Position numbers and translations under genes: made by a program | Assembly (NCBI GenBank): GCA_002286855.1 | Contig: NRSV01000010.1 | Coordinates: 248,001-312,000, forward strand | Origin: Bipolaris cookei | Taxonomy: Eukaryota; Ascomycota; Dothideomycetes; Pleosporales; Pleosporaceae | Length of the DNA: 64,000 nucleotides | Direction: 5' to 3' | In this document: piece by piece, positions 12,901-23,687 of the stretch | Numbering within the stretch: the first letter of the stretch is position 1 | Layout of the letters: each line of letters starts with the position of its first letter | The notes under the pieces: model-generated | Told to the model about the DNA's origin: nothing | The model's database searches: none | Seen by the model: only the letters and a program-made list of their open reading frames with translations

Positions 12901-14047
12901 AAGTCAGGGTGTGAATGCCCACAAAAGACCACGTGAAGAACGCCTCTTCAAGATAACCATGTCGTATGATTGGTAACATTTGATTGAGGTTGAGCTGAGC
13001 TTGGCCAGTCCGAGCGCATTCGCGTATTGTAGCGCGAACTGAATCCCACATTTCATGAAAAGGGCCTGTAAAACCAGTACCTATCAAAGCAGGATGCCTG
13101 TCGCCCGCAATGATATCCCTATGAGACTCATTATAGAGCATGGTCAAGTCTTCCCCCCAAAAAACAGATGACGGATGGGGATTCCGCATGACTAAGCAGA
13201 TGATTTCTCGGAATTGAATCGACCATGTATTCATAGCGCCCAAGGGTGTCTTTGACCAGTCAATACTTCTTACAAATGTTAAATGTTCTGAAAGAACGCC
13301 TTTGGGGTGCGCAGCTGTCCAATCGGGTACGGAAGATTCAAGTGCTGACAGGGTAATAGCGGAGACGCTCGATGTGCGGCTTTTCTCCTGCTCTGATCCA
13401 AAGTTTGTTTGTGGAAATTTGGGTTGTTTAACATTCTCAACAATGTCATGTGTTGGGATAGCTGCAGCAGAAACAAAAGTTTTCTTATCGACTCTCACCT
13501 GAACGCCATGCCACTTCTTTTTAGATTCTGGTGCAGACGCCGACAACGGACCCCCTCCTGGGATATCTTCGTTGCGAGAGACTGGATGGCCGGTGATCAC
13601 TCTCCAGTTGGGCTGAATACAGAAAACCGTCCATATGAGTTTGGCGTACTCGATCGTCAATGGGAAAATGTCTCTGGAATCTTGAAATTGACTGATAATC
13701 GTTGCCCATTTTCGGAATTCCTCATAGTTTGCACCACGGTCACTATCTTCGGGATCCTCTGGTGCAGAGCCAATGACCTTGAGAAATAGTTGCTCCTGCC
13801 TCCTCAACGCAGCATTGCAGAATATGGGCCGCACCGCTAGTTGATTTCCATGGACATAATTTTCCATATCAAGCACAAAGGTCGGCCTATTGTCCATGTC
13901 CAACAACTGTGGAAGGCTTGAAGTGTTGAGACGATTGAGGGCGCCATCTTGTCGGTCTTTCTTCGGAAGAACAGAAGGATCCGTTCTCGGGGGGTTCTCA
14001 GGGACTTGACTGTCCATGGAATTTGGCGCTCTAGGGGTTCTCACCAT
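9981..14047 (-). CDS. Hybrid sensor histidine kinase with PAS/GAF-like sensor and receiver domain
   Basis: The protein autophosphorylates on His and passes phosphate to its own receiver and then to an HPt relay, usually toward the HOG MAP-kinase or Skn7. Five exons restore one frame: 14047-12923, 12869-12833, 12666-11770, 11706-11185 and 11140-9981, for 1246 residues. The tiny 37-nt exon supplies VPIFGGTDRILG, completing the conserved WSFVPI motif. The order is: a long N-terminal region, a PAS-like sensor (FWGEDLTMLYNESH), a GAF-like region, a PAS, HisKA with FIDITSHEMRNPL (His near residue 777), HATPase with the N box NLITNAIKF and glycine boxes (GGSGLGLFIS), and a C-terminal receiver (VVEDNHLNQ, LMDCEMPEMDG). 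No transmembrane segment is obvious, so it is probably cytosolic. The stimulus is unknown. The 166-bp third-exon acceptor is the least certain junction. Confidence 0.9.
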
Positions 14048-16276
14048 ATGTTATGGTGTGTTGAGATACATCAGAGATAGAGTAGGGATAGGGATGTGAA
14101 CGTAAAAGAGTCGAGTAGAGCGAGCTGTGTGAGACTGCGACATGTACCTACGTGCGAATGGAGGAAAGAGGTCCCGACACGTGATCGGCAGCGACGGATC
14201 CTGAGACGTGGCTACCGGGGTGCTTTGCCAAGCGGAAAGCGGACTTAATTAAGACAAGATCCGCCTGATGATAGTGATATGTGGCAGAAATCGCAGCGTG
14301 ATGGGATAAGGTGCAGCACAAATGCAGACGAGTGCATCTTCTCTTTTGGTTTAGCGCAGGCTGCATACGTAAACTAAGCCGCAAAATCTTCAATATATTT
14401 ACAATCACCCATAGCGCTAGTCTTAGATAGTACCATACATCGAAAGATCAGTCCTCTCTTCGCTAACCTAAGAGAGCTTGTCTCTGCTACATGCATTCTG
14501 CAACACTTAAACGCAGATGGTTATGAGGAATTGTTGGTAGTCTCCCTGACTTACAGAATAGAAGTTTTTTAGAGTGAGCTTTTGATCACGAGGAAATAAG
14601 CCGAGAAATCTGCCTTAGCTTTCGAGATTGTGATGTCTTATTAAAACGAAAGCCTTCCCACGAAACAGGTTGTTGGCACAGCAAAGGCCTTAATTGAGTC
14701 AAACAACTGCAGTTGCATAAAACGGGAAGAAGACTCGACTGATTCGACTAGCTACTGGGCTATCGACGTAGCTATATACTCAGCAGTAGCAGGCAAGGCT
14801 GCAACTGCTGAAACGTGTTCCCCTGCTGAGACGCGTATGCTCTTGCTGACACTTGTATACCCGTAGCAAGACCGAGGTAAGACTGGTGTCGTCAGCTCGA
14901 TTCCAATATATGTCCCAACAGAGGTGCTTCTTCGCTTTGCAGGTAGGGAACATATAACATAGCTGTGAGAGGCTGCAACAGAGCGAACCATATCGTATTG
15001 GAACACTACTACTACAACAAGCACTTGACTGATCAAGCGATATACCATATTCCTCTGCTTTCAGCGAAGATTTGCTGGAATAATCTAAGTGGCCTATATC
15101 AACCTCAGAACTTCACCAAATGCGCGTATTTATAGTTGAGAAAGCTCACACTGCTATTATGGAGAAAATAGCTCTTGACAATGGTAAATCAAGTGATTTT
15201 TATATCGAAGTATATATGGTGAGCGTATACTCTGGTCTTACTTAAGGGCAAGCTCAGAAATAAAAGCAATAATGCCAGGGGCGCTTGGTAAGCAGTATTC
15301 GGATATACAACACTTGCGTTATGCTTTTGCCAACTCAGTCTAGTGAAGAATATCGCCTAGATTCTGAAGAGAAGAGACCGATTTCTGGATTACACAAATG
15401 CTGTCCTACAGTCTATGAACTTCCAGTCACACCTGAACCAGCTGCATGACGTAAAACATTGTAATGTTTGTTTGACGCGAACTTGACTGCAGAACAACCA
15501 AAGTTGAGCCAATAGATATCAGAATGCTGAAAATAACAAGCAACTATGAAAACAAGCGGATTAACTTACTTTTGTGTCACCCTGAAGTATCAACTAAGTC
15601 ATTTTGGATGACAAATGCCTACACTGCATCGGCCTTTCAATATCTCAAATCCTTCAAGATCATGCCAAAAATACCTCAACAAATATGAAGTTTAGCCCTG
15701 AAACTAGCGATAGCCGCAACAGCTTCGTTCCATGCCTCCACTGTATAACTCCTCAACGCCCCAGGGGGACAGTAAGGACCAAAACGCACGACGCTGCTCC
15801 ACCATCTCGACACTCGGTGCATACAACCACCCGCCTTACGTAAACTCACGATACTGCAACTATCATGTTGTTTGTAATCCAGCACCACATCAGGTTACTT
15901 CTATTTGCCCTGCAGTAGCGGCTCTCAAGTTGCATTTTCCCGGCACGTCGCTCTGGGATCCGATTGGCCGAGCGCTCATCTCTACACTATCAGGCCCACC
16001 AGCTTTGTAATCGAGGGCTCCAGCAGTTACAATTATCGCGTCTCATTCATCCCGAATCAAGATTAACGGTGGAGGTTGTGAAAACAATTACGACGTGGTT
16101 TTCTGGGTCGATCGGTCGATCGGCCGGTCCGCCGTTTTGTCGACGTGGGTGCAAGGAAGGAAAGAAGCATAAGTACTTCTTGCTAGCTCGCAAAGTCAAT
16201 ACGATATCTCGATAACAAGCACCAGCATCTCTTTCTTTCATACTCCGGGCAAACTCTTTGTCTCACTCAAAAGAAA
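14048..16276. other. Gene-poor 2.2-kb intergenic region
   Basis: The kinase promoter lies at the left and the DUF1993 promoter at the right. Between them are only short frames with no recognisable content (for example 14752-15048 minus, 15604-15843 plus). The middle is AT-rich with many scattered stops, and could hold old transposon remains, but I could not find terminal repeats or a target duplication. Confidence 0.35.
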
Positions 16277-16900
16277 ATGGCTTCTCTAACCTTCCACACA
16301 ATGGCCATCGCGCCAGCCATCAACGCTTTAAAAAACACCCTAGCCTTCATAAAAAAGGGTCACCAACACGCCCTCTCCAACAATATCGACCCAGAAACCT
16401 ACCTCACCGCGTCGTTACATCCAGAAATGGACAACTTCCGGTTCCAAGTCTACCGCTTGACCGACGCCGCTAAATTCATGCCGCCCCGCATAAATCCAGC
16501 GCTCGAAAGCATCACACTGCCAGATGAAGAAAAGACGTTCGAGGAACTGCTGGCTCGCATCGAGAAAACGCTCAATTACCTCGAGGGTTTTAAGGCCGCT
16601 GATTTTGAGGGCAAGGAGGCGAATGAGGTGGTGATGAAGTTTCATAATGGCTCGCAGATTCGGTTGCTGGCTCAGGATTATGTGTACAAATTTGCGCATC
16701 CGAATATGTGGTAAGTAAACTAGTGCTATGAGACGAGAGAGACATCTTGTGGGAGAGACTAGAACATCGTTTGCTAATTACGATACAGGTTCCACATGAC
16801 AACTGCATACGGCATTCTCAGGATGAAGGGTGTGGATGTCGGCAAGTTTGACTTTTTGAATGGCGCGAAAGAAATCGTCATTGAAAAGGGGGAGCAGTAA
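16277..16900 (+). CDS. DUF1993 family protein
   Basis: Exons 16277-16710 and 16789-16900 join across a 78-bp intron to give 181 residues. The start ASLTFHTMAIAPAINALKN, the motif VYRLTDAAKFMPPRI and the end ILRMKGVDVGKFDFL match the DUF1993 family, a predicted helical bundle related to DinB-like folds. No enzyme activity is established for the family. The gene ends 86 bp from the convergent GH76 stop codon. It is intact. There is an in-frame acceptor motif (CGATACAG), and the two exons are in phase. Confidence 0.88.
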
Positions 16901-16986
16901 AAGAAGGCAATAAATCACTGAGAGTCTCTATAGAAAGAGAAAGCATTTCGTCGTGACTAAGTTCCACCCTTGTCAATGTTCAATGT

Positions 16987-18285
16987 CTACTCCGTGATTA
17001 CAGCACCAACTAGCGCATCCATCGCACTGCTCTGCGAACTAGCATCTGCAGGCTCGACAAACGGGCCATCCCAGTCCGCACCGAAAAACGGAAGCCCCTC
17101 ATCCATCTTCCTGTTGTTATCCCAGATAGACTCGGCATTTACGTGAATCACCTCGGCAAACATGTCGTCTGGATATGCTTGCTGTAGCCGAGCCAGGTTT
17201 CGCATAAAGGCGCCTTTGAACTGCCCACCATCAAGACCACATTCTGGCTCACAAACGTCGTGAATGACTCCATTGGGGCCCGAGAGCGCAGAAATGGCTG
17301 CTCGTGCAATGTCGTGTGCAACCTCAAGAAAATTGTTCTTCCAGGGAGAGTCGGCGCGCTGGAGTTCGACGAGGCCGCCGAGAATCACGCCTTGGTTGTA
17401 CGACCAAATCGTCTTGTTGTTGTTCTCGCAGTCGTCCGTCAAACCGTCATTGACAGTACCGTTCCTGTTGATCAGTCCGCTCTCGAAGAACCAGTCATGG
17501 CTCTTCTTCGCCCAGTCAAGGTATGTCTCTTTCTTATGCTCAACCCGATTAGCCAGATGCGCTGCAGTGCTTAGGAAGAGCTCATTTGCTATGGCGTTAA
17601 CGTAGTTCTTTTTCCAACTCCAATATACGCCGCCATCGGAACAATGAGTGCCCCATGTCTTTGCTACTGCGAGAAAGATGCCTTCGGCAAGGTCAAGGTA
17701 CGGTTGGTGGTTGGTAACATCGTAAGCATTGATCCAAGCCAGTGCCCACCAAAGATCGTCATCGTAGAAGCCGTCAAGCCAATCGTGTGGGTCTGGACTC
17801 TCAATATGATGTGCAGCCTCTGCGCTTGAAATATTCTTCGGTCCATCTTTCCAATTGGGTGGGAACTTGCAATGGGGCTCGTAGGTTATCGGATCAAGTT
17901 CTTTCATATATCCACTCTCAACATGTACCGAAACATCTTGATTGCCAGTTGTACTGTTTGATGGTTCATCTTCGTAGCCCGGTTGAGGGTTTTTGATTGG
18001 TGCACGAGCAAGTGCATTCGAGAAGACATCCCTCGTTAGAGCCTGCAAGTCCGCGTCCTCAGGAAACGCTTTTGCGTAATCACCAAACGTCGCGACAATG
18101 TTTCCAGCATTCCACCATCCTGTCGATTCCCAGAGGCCTGTGGTTTCGTTGTACCATGTCTGGAGAGCTGACAAAGCGAGCTTGGCGCGAGATTCTGGGC
18201 CGATGTGTTTTTCACTATCGTTATGTGCGTTAGAAGTTGCTGTAAGAATGAATAGTAGTTGATATAGATGGTGGTAAGGAAGCAT
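16987..18285 (-). CDS. Secreted glycoside hydrolase family 76 (alpha-1,6-mannanase-like)
   Basis: GH76 enzymes cleave or transglycosylate alpha-1,6-mannan, and fungal Dcw1/Dfg5 relatives anchor proteins in the cell wall. The 432-residue product begins with a likely signal peptide (MLPYHHLYQLLFILTATSNA). The catalytic region has the paired acids in YDDDLWWALAWINAYD. Supporting motifs are GWWNAGNIV, GGVYWSWKKNYVNAIANELF and WSYNQGVILGG. A second upstream in-frame ATG (18321) would add 12 residues before the signal. I see no C-terminal hydrophobic GPI signal, so a soluble secreted enzyme is more likely than a wall-anchored one. It is a single exon with no damage. Confidence 0.9.
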   Translation of the reverse strand: MLPYHHLYQLLFILTATSNAHNDSEKHIGPESRAKLALSALQTWYNETTGLWESTGWWNAGNIVATFGDYAKAFPEDADLQALTRDVFSNALARAPIKNPQPGYEDEPSNSTTGNQDVSVHVESGYMKELDPITYEPHCKFPPNWKDGPKNISSAEAAHHIESPDPHDWLDGFYDDDLWWALAWINAYDVTNHQPYLDLAEGIFLAVAKTWGTHCSDGGVYWSWKKNYVNAIANELFLSTAAHLANRVEHKKETYLDWAKKSHDWFFESGLINRNGTVNDGLTDDCENNNKTIWSYNQGVILGGLVELQRADSPWKNNFLEVAHDIARAAISALSGPNGVIHDVCEPECGLDGGQFKGAFMRNLARLQQAYPDDMFAEVIHVNAESIWDNNRKMDEGLPFFGADWDGPFVEPADASSQSSAMDALVGAVITE

Positions 18286-19628
18286 TGTAAAGATATAGCT
18301 AAGAGTAGGTGATTGAAACAAGAAGACTAGGAAATGATTAAATCACATTTTAAACGCTGTGCACAAACTGCGAATGGCTTGGATTGGGGCATAAGCAGTA
18401 GTTCGTAACCGCGGTTGGCAGTTTCAACATCGGCGTAATTCTTTCGTATGGTTTGCAAACGGTCCATTGTTCATGCTAAGGGGCGGCTTGTTGTAATGAT
18501 ACAACCATATAGGAAAAGCAACATCGTCTGTGCGTAGTGTTTGATAATCGATAGATCGGTTCTCGAATCTGAGCATGGTAGCCAAGAAGCCTTATCTGAG
18601 ATCGTATCCATGGTCCAATATCTTCTCGTCCAATACGGCTTGCCAGGTTTGTGAATTGAAGATAAAAATAGGCTGAACCAGAATTCCTTTTGGAAGACGT
18701 AACAGTCTGTAAACCTGATGGCTCAAGAAATCCGGTCATGAAACAAAAACAACGTATGACTTGTCGACCAAACAAGCACACTCTCTGACACATGTGAAAA
18801 TCAGAAAATGAAATTGATCAAATCTCACCTCTTGACTAAGCTTACAGGCACTTGAAGCAGTCGAGACATTTGAGCACTCAGACCTTGCCAGTCTCGCTTT
18901 GGCGATGGTGCTTCCAGGAAGGGTTGGATGTTGCGGGATGATACCCATTTGCCAGGCGGGTTTGTTAGATGCGCCAAATTTGTCGAAGAAAGTAGCGAGG
19001 TAAGAATGATGAATGTATACACATTGAATATGCTATGCTGGCGTAGTAAGAAAGCATGATCACCAACCATCTTGGAGGGCATCTGAGATCGGGTAGAAGG
19101 CTACACCTTCAGTAGACTCCCTAGCAGATGATATATGTATAGAAAATCAAGGCATGTGTCCGTTTGTGTCAACGAGGCAATATATGAACACCTATTGAGG
19201 CAACGATCGCTTTTCTGTTAGGTCCAGAGCTTTGACGATCATCCACAAGACAACCAACTAGCGCGACACTGCCCCACTCAGCGATGCGCCTTCTTGCTTT
19301 GGACATCGGCTGACACCAACAACATTGCTGCTTTACGGGGATCCGCAAACACTATCGCTATTGGAGCCTGTCCAACAGTCTGACCAACAGCCGCCTGCTA
19401 GCCTACTAATACCACGCCGCTCTGATAAATGCGCGCTTCATCAATGTTGCGTCCACCTTGAAGGTTGGGGCAATAATTCTGTTCCCCCTTACGGCAGTAA
19501 AGCTCTGGCGCGACGACGTCGCTTCATAAACGCATCGGCCCTATTGTTTCAGCATGCGGGCGCCCAGCTGCTACCCTGGTTGCTGACATCGACACTTTCG
19601 TTTTCTGACAGCATTACAACTGACATGA
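18286..19628. other. Intergenic region upstream of the GH76 gene
   Basis: About 1.3 kb between the GH76 start and the end of the Zn2Cys6 gene. Short minus-strand frames at 18476-18793 and 18825-19082 have no recognisable motifs and no supporting exon structure, so they are not called. Confidence 0.35.
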
Positions 19629-21347
19629 TCAGGCAATCAAAATATCGTGGCCAAAGTCTTTAAGCTGTTCCACCCAGCAGTTCCCTGCACCAGGCCCGGC
19701 TTCATCTTTGAACTTCCATATCGCTTCTAACACACGCTTAGATGTGCGCAGGTAGCCCCAGAATATGAGACCATAGAGATCGTCAAGGGTGTTCATGATC
19801 CACTCGCGTTGGGAAGAGTCTTCCGATTCTGCACCGGCCAAGAACAATGGCCAACAGATTGACTTGAACAGTGGATCTCCCGACTTCAGATATGAAATGT
19901 GATGAACCACGTCATCGGCTAAAGCTGTAAGACTGACAATAGCAGTACCGCTTGTTGGGTCGAGAAGAGGGTTCGTAGAGGGCAGAACACGTGCGAGGTA
20001 GATACAAACGGCCGAACGATGCGCAGAGGCGATACGGATGCGTTGTTGAATGTCTTCGAAGGGCGATGCGGGTACGAAATCGTGTGACCACACAATCGGG
20101 TCAAATTCAAGTGCACGCCGCAGCAAGACACCCACTTGATCCTCAATGTAAATGGGGTTATTGGTTCCGGAAGGGGAACTGTGAGAGTCTGGTAGCGCAA
20201 AAGACTCCAGCATGATACGAAGCAGTGGTCCGGGACAAGAGAGGTAGTTGTTCGTCTCGGCGTAACGGAGGATAGGGTCGAGTTCAATCGTGTCTGGAAT
20301 TAGCGTAGGGAGCGTTGTGAAACTGAAAGTCGAACCGAGAATGTGAAATACCAAGAGGTCTGAAAGTATGGTTTGGCGAAGTCTGCTCATCGGGCGTTGA
20401 AAATACGGTGGCTTGCCGAGTAACTGGATGAGCTTGAGAGCACCGTCCATATGAACTTTCCATTTATCTCGACCGGATTCTACAAGGGCGTAGTTGACGA
20501 ATAACAAGATCGTCATCAGTATGAAATCAATATTAGCAGTGTTCACGGAGGTGATACTCTGTGCAAGCAAGGAAAGCGCCTGCTGTTTTGCTACAAGAGC
20601 ATCTCGGTAAGAGGATTTGAGCGGACCCCCAAAGCGGCTTACAGCTTGGTAATAGGCCATGACAGTTGGACTCTGTTGTTCCTGGTAGGAGGATTGACCC
20701 ATGGGGTTGCTGCTGATGTTGAAGACATGGAAGGCTGAATTGGCGACAATAATCTGCAAGAGCAACGGATAGGCAGATGTTGCCGGTATGAGATCACGAA
20801 TAGGATTCTGACCAGGCCCGTCGTAAACGACCATGACCTCGCACAGCTGAGTTGCGAAATGATAGAGATAGTATCGTGAGTTGCGGTCAAGATCATTGAG
20901 CAGAGGGTCTGTCAATGCTCGATGAACATCCGAAATCATATCCCGTTCTTGTATGGACATTCGGCAAACGTCTGTTACCGAATGTCCGGAAACTAGCTCA
21001 TAGCTAGACTCCGGTAGCAGTGAAAGTTGTTGCTGCTCGTCTTGTTGTTGAGAAGGGCCCTGGTTATCCCATATCAAGGCCGACATGCCCTGAGCCTTGG
21101 CTGGTGCTTCAGGCAGCTCTGCATGTGCAATGTGGTGCTGCTCTATCTTTTCCTCGTAGCCCTTCCCCATCATCTTGCCGCGACTGGCGACACCGCGGTT
21201 CCATACAAACAACTTCCCATAACCCAGGCATTCGGTTCCTGCTGATAGACATTTCTGGCAGCTTGGTAGAGACCGGTCGCATCTCCAACGTCGCTTTCGG
21301 CAATTATGACAAGATTTGGTCGGCAGATTTAGGTGCGTTGTGCTCAT
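19629..21347 (-). CDS. Zn(II)2Cys6 fungal transcription factor
   Basis: The 572-residue single-exon protein starts MSTTHLNLPTKS. Directly after comes a C-x2-C-x6-C-x6-C-x2-C-x6-C zinc cluster with basic residues (RKRRWR) that contact DNA. The linker LGYGKLFVWNRGVASRGKM resembles the ACR-2 type of fungal regulator, and the remaining 450 residues look like the fungal_trans_2 domain. Zinc-cluster factors are nuclear regulators that often control adjacent transporter or pathway genes. It is divergent from an MFS exporter with a shared 623-bp upstream region, so regulation of that exporter is a reasonable inference, not shown by sequence. Confidence 0.9.
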   Translation of the reverse strand: MSTTHLNLPTKSCHNCRKRRWRCDRSLPSCQKCLSAGTECLGYGKLFVWNRGVASRGKMMGKGYEEKIEQHHIAHAELPEAPAKAQGMSALIWDNQGPSQQQDEQQQLSLLPESSYELVSGHSVTDVCRMSIQERDMISDVHRALTDPLLNDLDRNSRYYLYHFATQLCEVMVVYDGPGQNPIRDLIPATSAYPLLLQIIVANSAFHVFNISSNPMGQSSYQEQQSPTVMAYYQAVSRFGGPLKSSYRDALVAKQQALSLLAQSITSVNTANIDFILMTILLFVNYALVESGRDKWKVHMDGALKLIQLLGKPPYFQRPMSRLRQTILSDLLVFHILGSTFSFTTLPTLIPDTIELDPILRYAETNNYLSCPGPLLRIMLESFALPDSHSSPSGTNNPIYIEDQVGVLLRRALEFDPIVWSHDFVPASPFEDIQQRIRIASAHRSAVCIYLARVLPSTNPLLDPTSGTAIVSLTALADDVVHHISYLKSGDPLFKSICWPLFLAGAESEDSSQREWIMNTLDDLYGLIFWGYLRTSKRVLEAIWKFKDEAGPGAGNCWVEQLKDFGHDILIA

Positions 21348-21970
21348 TGGATGGAAACCATGCAAGATGTGCTGGTGATTGACTGGATTGAGTTCTACGG
21401 GGTACTGCGCGGGGTGGATATGTTGTGCTCGTGGTGGATGTGGCCTGGGGAAACAGTGGCGCGACAGAGCTAACGGCTTTGGGCTTGGCGTCGTCGTAGC
21501 TTTTCGTCACGTCAGCCTGTCTTTACTCATTACGTAGCGAAAAATTGCAGTGGACGAATCACATCCCATTCACCGCTGGCAAAAGTCGTGGTCTTGGCGT
21601 TCTTTACGTTCACGTTCCACTGTCACACTAAACTCCAATCAGCAGCCAAGACACACGTTCTGCGGCAAATGGTCCACCTCGTCACGGCTTAATTCATCTA
21701 CGTCAGATACACCGCTGGGGGTCAACGTTGTGTTTCGGCTGTACATTCCACATTAAGGCGCTGCTTAGAAAATGCCTTCATTCTCATTACCACATTGTCC
21801 ACGGTCTTTGTGAACTCCGGTCAAACTGAAGGTATAGAGAAGCAATGAAAGAAGTCGTATAACTATCAGGCATCAGAAGAGTTTTCTGTGCTTCTCTATC
21901 ATTTACTTCTGACAAGTGTCGCCACAAGGATACTTCTCTGGCCACCGTACGCATTTTGCACAGTTCAAGA
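21348..21970. promoter_or_regulatory. Shared divergent promoter of regulator and MFS exporter
   Basis: 623 bp lie between two start codons facing away from each other. Zinc-cluster factors bind CGG half-sites, but I could not identify a convincing spaced pair here by eye. Confidence 0.5.
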
Positions 21971-23632
21971 ATGACAACGCCAGCACTTCCAACAAGCCAG
22001 CCTGCCTTTGACCATGGCAACTTTACCCCAGCACCTCCAAACTTGACAGACTTTGTGCCACCAGCAATGTTAGAAAAGGCCGAGGAAGCCATCAATTTGC
22101 CCCGTCGAGTTTCATACTCCGATTCCGATATCGAACGCCTAGGTCGCCAGCGTCCACAAGCATTTGGCACGTTTCTTCAGGAGCTAGGCTTCTGCTTCGC
22201 CCTTTTGGGCACCATGTTCATGTCCGAATACATGATCTCTGGCTTCACCATCCTCCTACCCGACCTCGCTCGAGAGCTCGACATCCCCACCAAGGCGCAA
22301 ACATGGCCCGCTTCCGTTTTTTCTCTTGTCACAGGAGCGTTTCTCTTGCCGTTTGGCCGACTGGCTGATATATTTGGAGGTTACCTAGTCTTCAATGTCG
22401 GTCTTGCCTGGTTCATCATTTGGTCCCTTATTGCCGGCTTCTCACAGAACTACATCATGTTGATTATGTGTCGGGCGATGCAAGGATTTGGTCCTGCAGC
22501 ATTCCTTCCAGCTGGTATCATGCTGCTGGGCTCCATATATCGTCCTGGTCCAAGAAAGAATCTTGTATTTAGCCTGTATGGTGCATTCGCTCCTGTTGGT
22601 TTCTTTACTGGCATTTTCTTCGCAGGCATCTCTGCACAACTCGCATCGTGGGGCTGGTTCTTCTGGACCGGTACCATCATCCTCGTCGCTGTAAGCGTAG
22701 CGTCGTATTTCTGCATACCTAACCATAAGATCGAGGCCAAAAAAAAGGTCGAGGTATCAGTCAATGTTGTCAAGATGGATTGGTGGGGCACCGCAACCGT
22801 GGTCCCGGGGCTTGTCTTGGTAATCTTCGCACTTACAGACGGGAGCCATGCCCCACAAGGCTGGGCAACACCATATATCCCTGTAACTTTCATCTTAGGC
22901 TGGATCTCTCTCGGTGCCTTCGTTTATATTGAAGGCTATGTAGCTGAGCAGCCTCTCCTCCCCAGTGATCTGTTCAACGTCAAGGGTATGAAACCCCTTG
23001 GGCTGGCTCTCTTTTTCCAGTACGGAAACTTTGGCGTTTTTATCTTCTATGCCAGTTTCTACATCAAAGACGTTGTCGGCGCGAGTTCACTCCTCACTGC
23101 CGCATGGTTCACGCCGATGTGCATCGGTGGCTTGATCTTGGCTACCGTCGGCGGACTAGTTCTCCACCTCTTGCCCGGTCGTATCCTACTTATTATCAGT
23201 GGAGCGGCATTCATTCTGTCCACTCTTCTCTTCGCGATCGTTCCTGTCGAGTTCAATTTCTGGGCCTGGATCTTCACCGCCATGATATGTGCTACTCTTG
23301 GCATTGATATTACCTACAACGTCGCCAACATTTTCATTACTACCTCGCTACCAAAAGCGCGCCAAGGTCTCGCAGGCTCTTTCATGAACTCTCTTCTATT
23401 TCTGGGTATAGCAGTGTTCTTGTCGCTTGCTGATCTAGCAGTAAGCGAGACAAAAGAGAGGGGTAAGAGGGAGAGCTACAAAGTCGCTTTTTGGCTTGCT
23501 ACGGGCATAGCGGCGGGAGCCCTTGTCATCATGTTTGTGGGGGTCAAGATTGGCAAGGCAAAGAGCGAGTTGACAGTCGAGGAGAAGGAGGAGCTGGAAA
23601 ATGAATTGGCTCGAAGAAGGACAAATGAGTAG
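21971..23632 (+). CDS. MFS drug:H+ antiporter, DHA2-like
   Basis: A 553-residue single-exon membrane protein that starts MTTPALPTSQPAF. After a 75-residue soluble N-terminus there are about 14 hydrophobic segments. The motif-A loop GRLADIFGG follows the second helix pair, and a cytoplasmic Lys-rich loop (EAKKKVEV) lies mid-protein. The layout matches aminotriazole-resistance type exporters, which extrude toxic compounds with proton exchange at the plasma membrane. The divergent zinc-cluster factor is a likely regulator. The stop codon is 55 bp from the convergent aldolase-like gene. No lesion is seen. The substrate cannot be told from sequence. Confidence 0.9.
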   Translation: MTTPALPTSQPAFDHGNFTPAPPNLTDFVPPAMLEKAEEAINLPRRVSYSDSDIERLGRQRPQAFGTFLQELGFCFALLGTMFMSEYMISGFTILLPDLARELDIPTKAQTWPASVFSLVTGAFLLPFGRLADIFGGYLVFNVGLAWFIIWSLIAGFSQNYIMLIMCRAMQGFGPAAFLPAGIMLLGSIYRPGPRKNLVFSLYGAFAPVGFFTGIFFAGISAQLASWGWFFWTGTIILVAVSVASYFCIPNHKIEAKKKVEVSVNVVKMDWWGTATVVPGLVLVIFALTDGSHAPQGWATPYIPVTFILGWISLGAFVYIEGYVAEQPLLPSDLFNVKGMKPLGLALFFQYGNFGVFIFYASFYIKDVVGASSLLTAAWFTPMCIGGLILATVGGLVLHLLPGRILLIISGAAFILSTLLFAIVPVEFNFWAWIFTAMICATLGIDITYNVANIFITTSLPKARQGLAGSFMNSLLFLGIAVFLSLADLAVSETKERGKRESYKVAFWLATGIAAGALVIMFVGVKIGKAKSELTVEEKEELENELARRRTNE

Positions 23633-23687
23633 TCAGTTGGCCATCCAAGAATAGAACACTGTAGACTTAGAACCTAGCCAACCTGAT

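Noticed and set aside
14640..15060. Possible LTR beginning TGTTGG and ending CAACA
   Set aside because: The five bases outside each end do not match, and the internal features of an LTR were not convincing.
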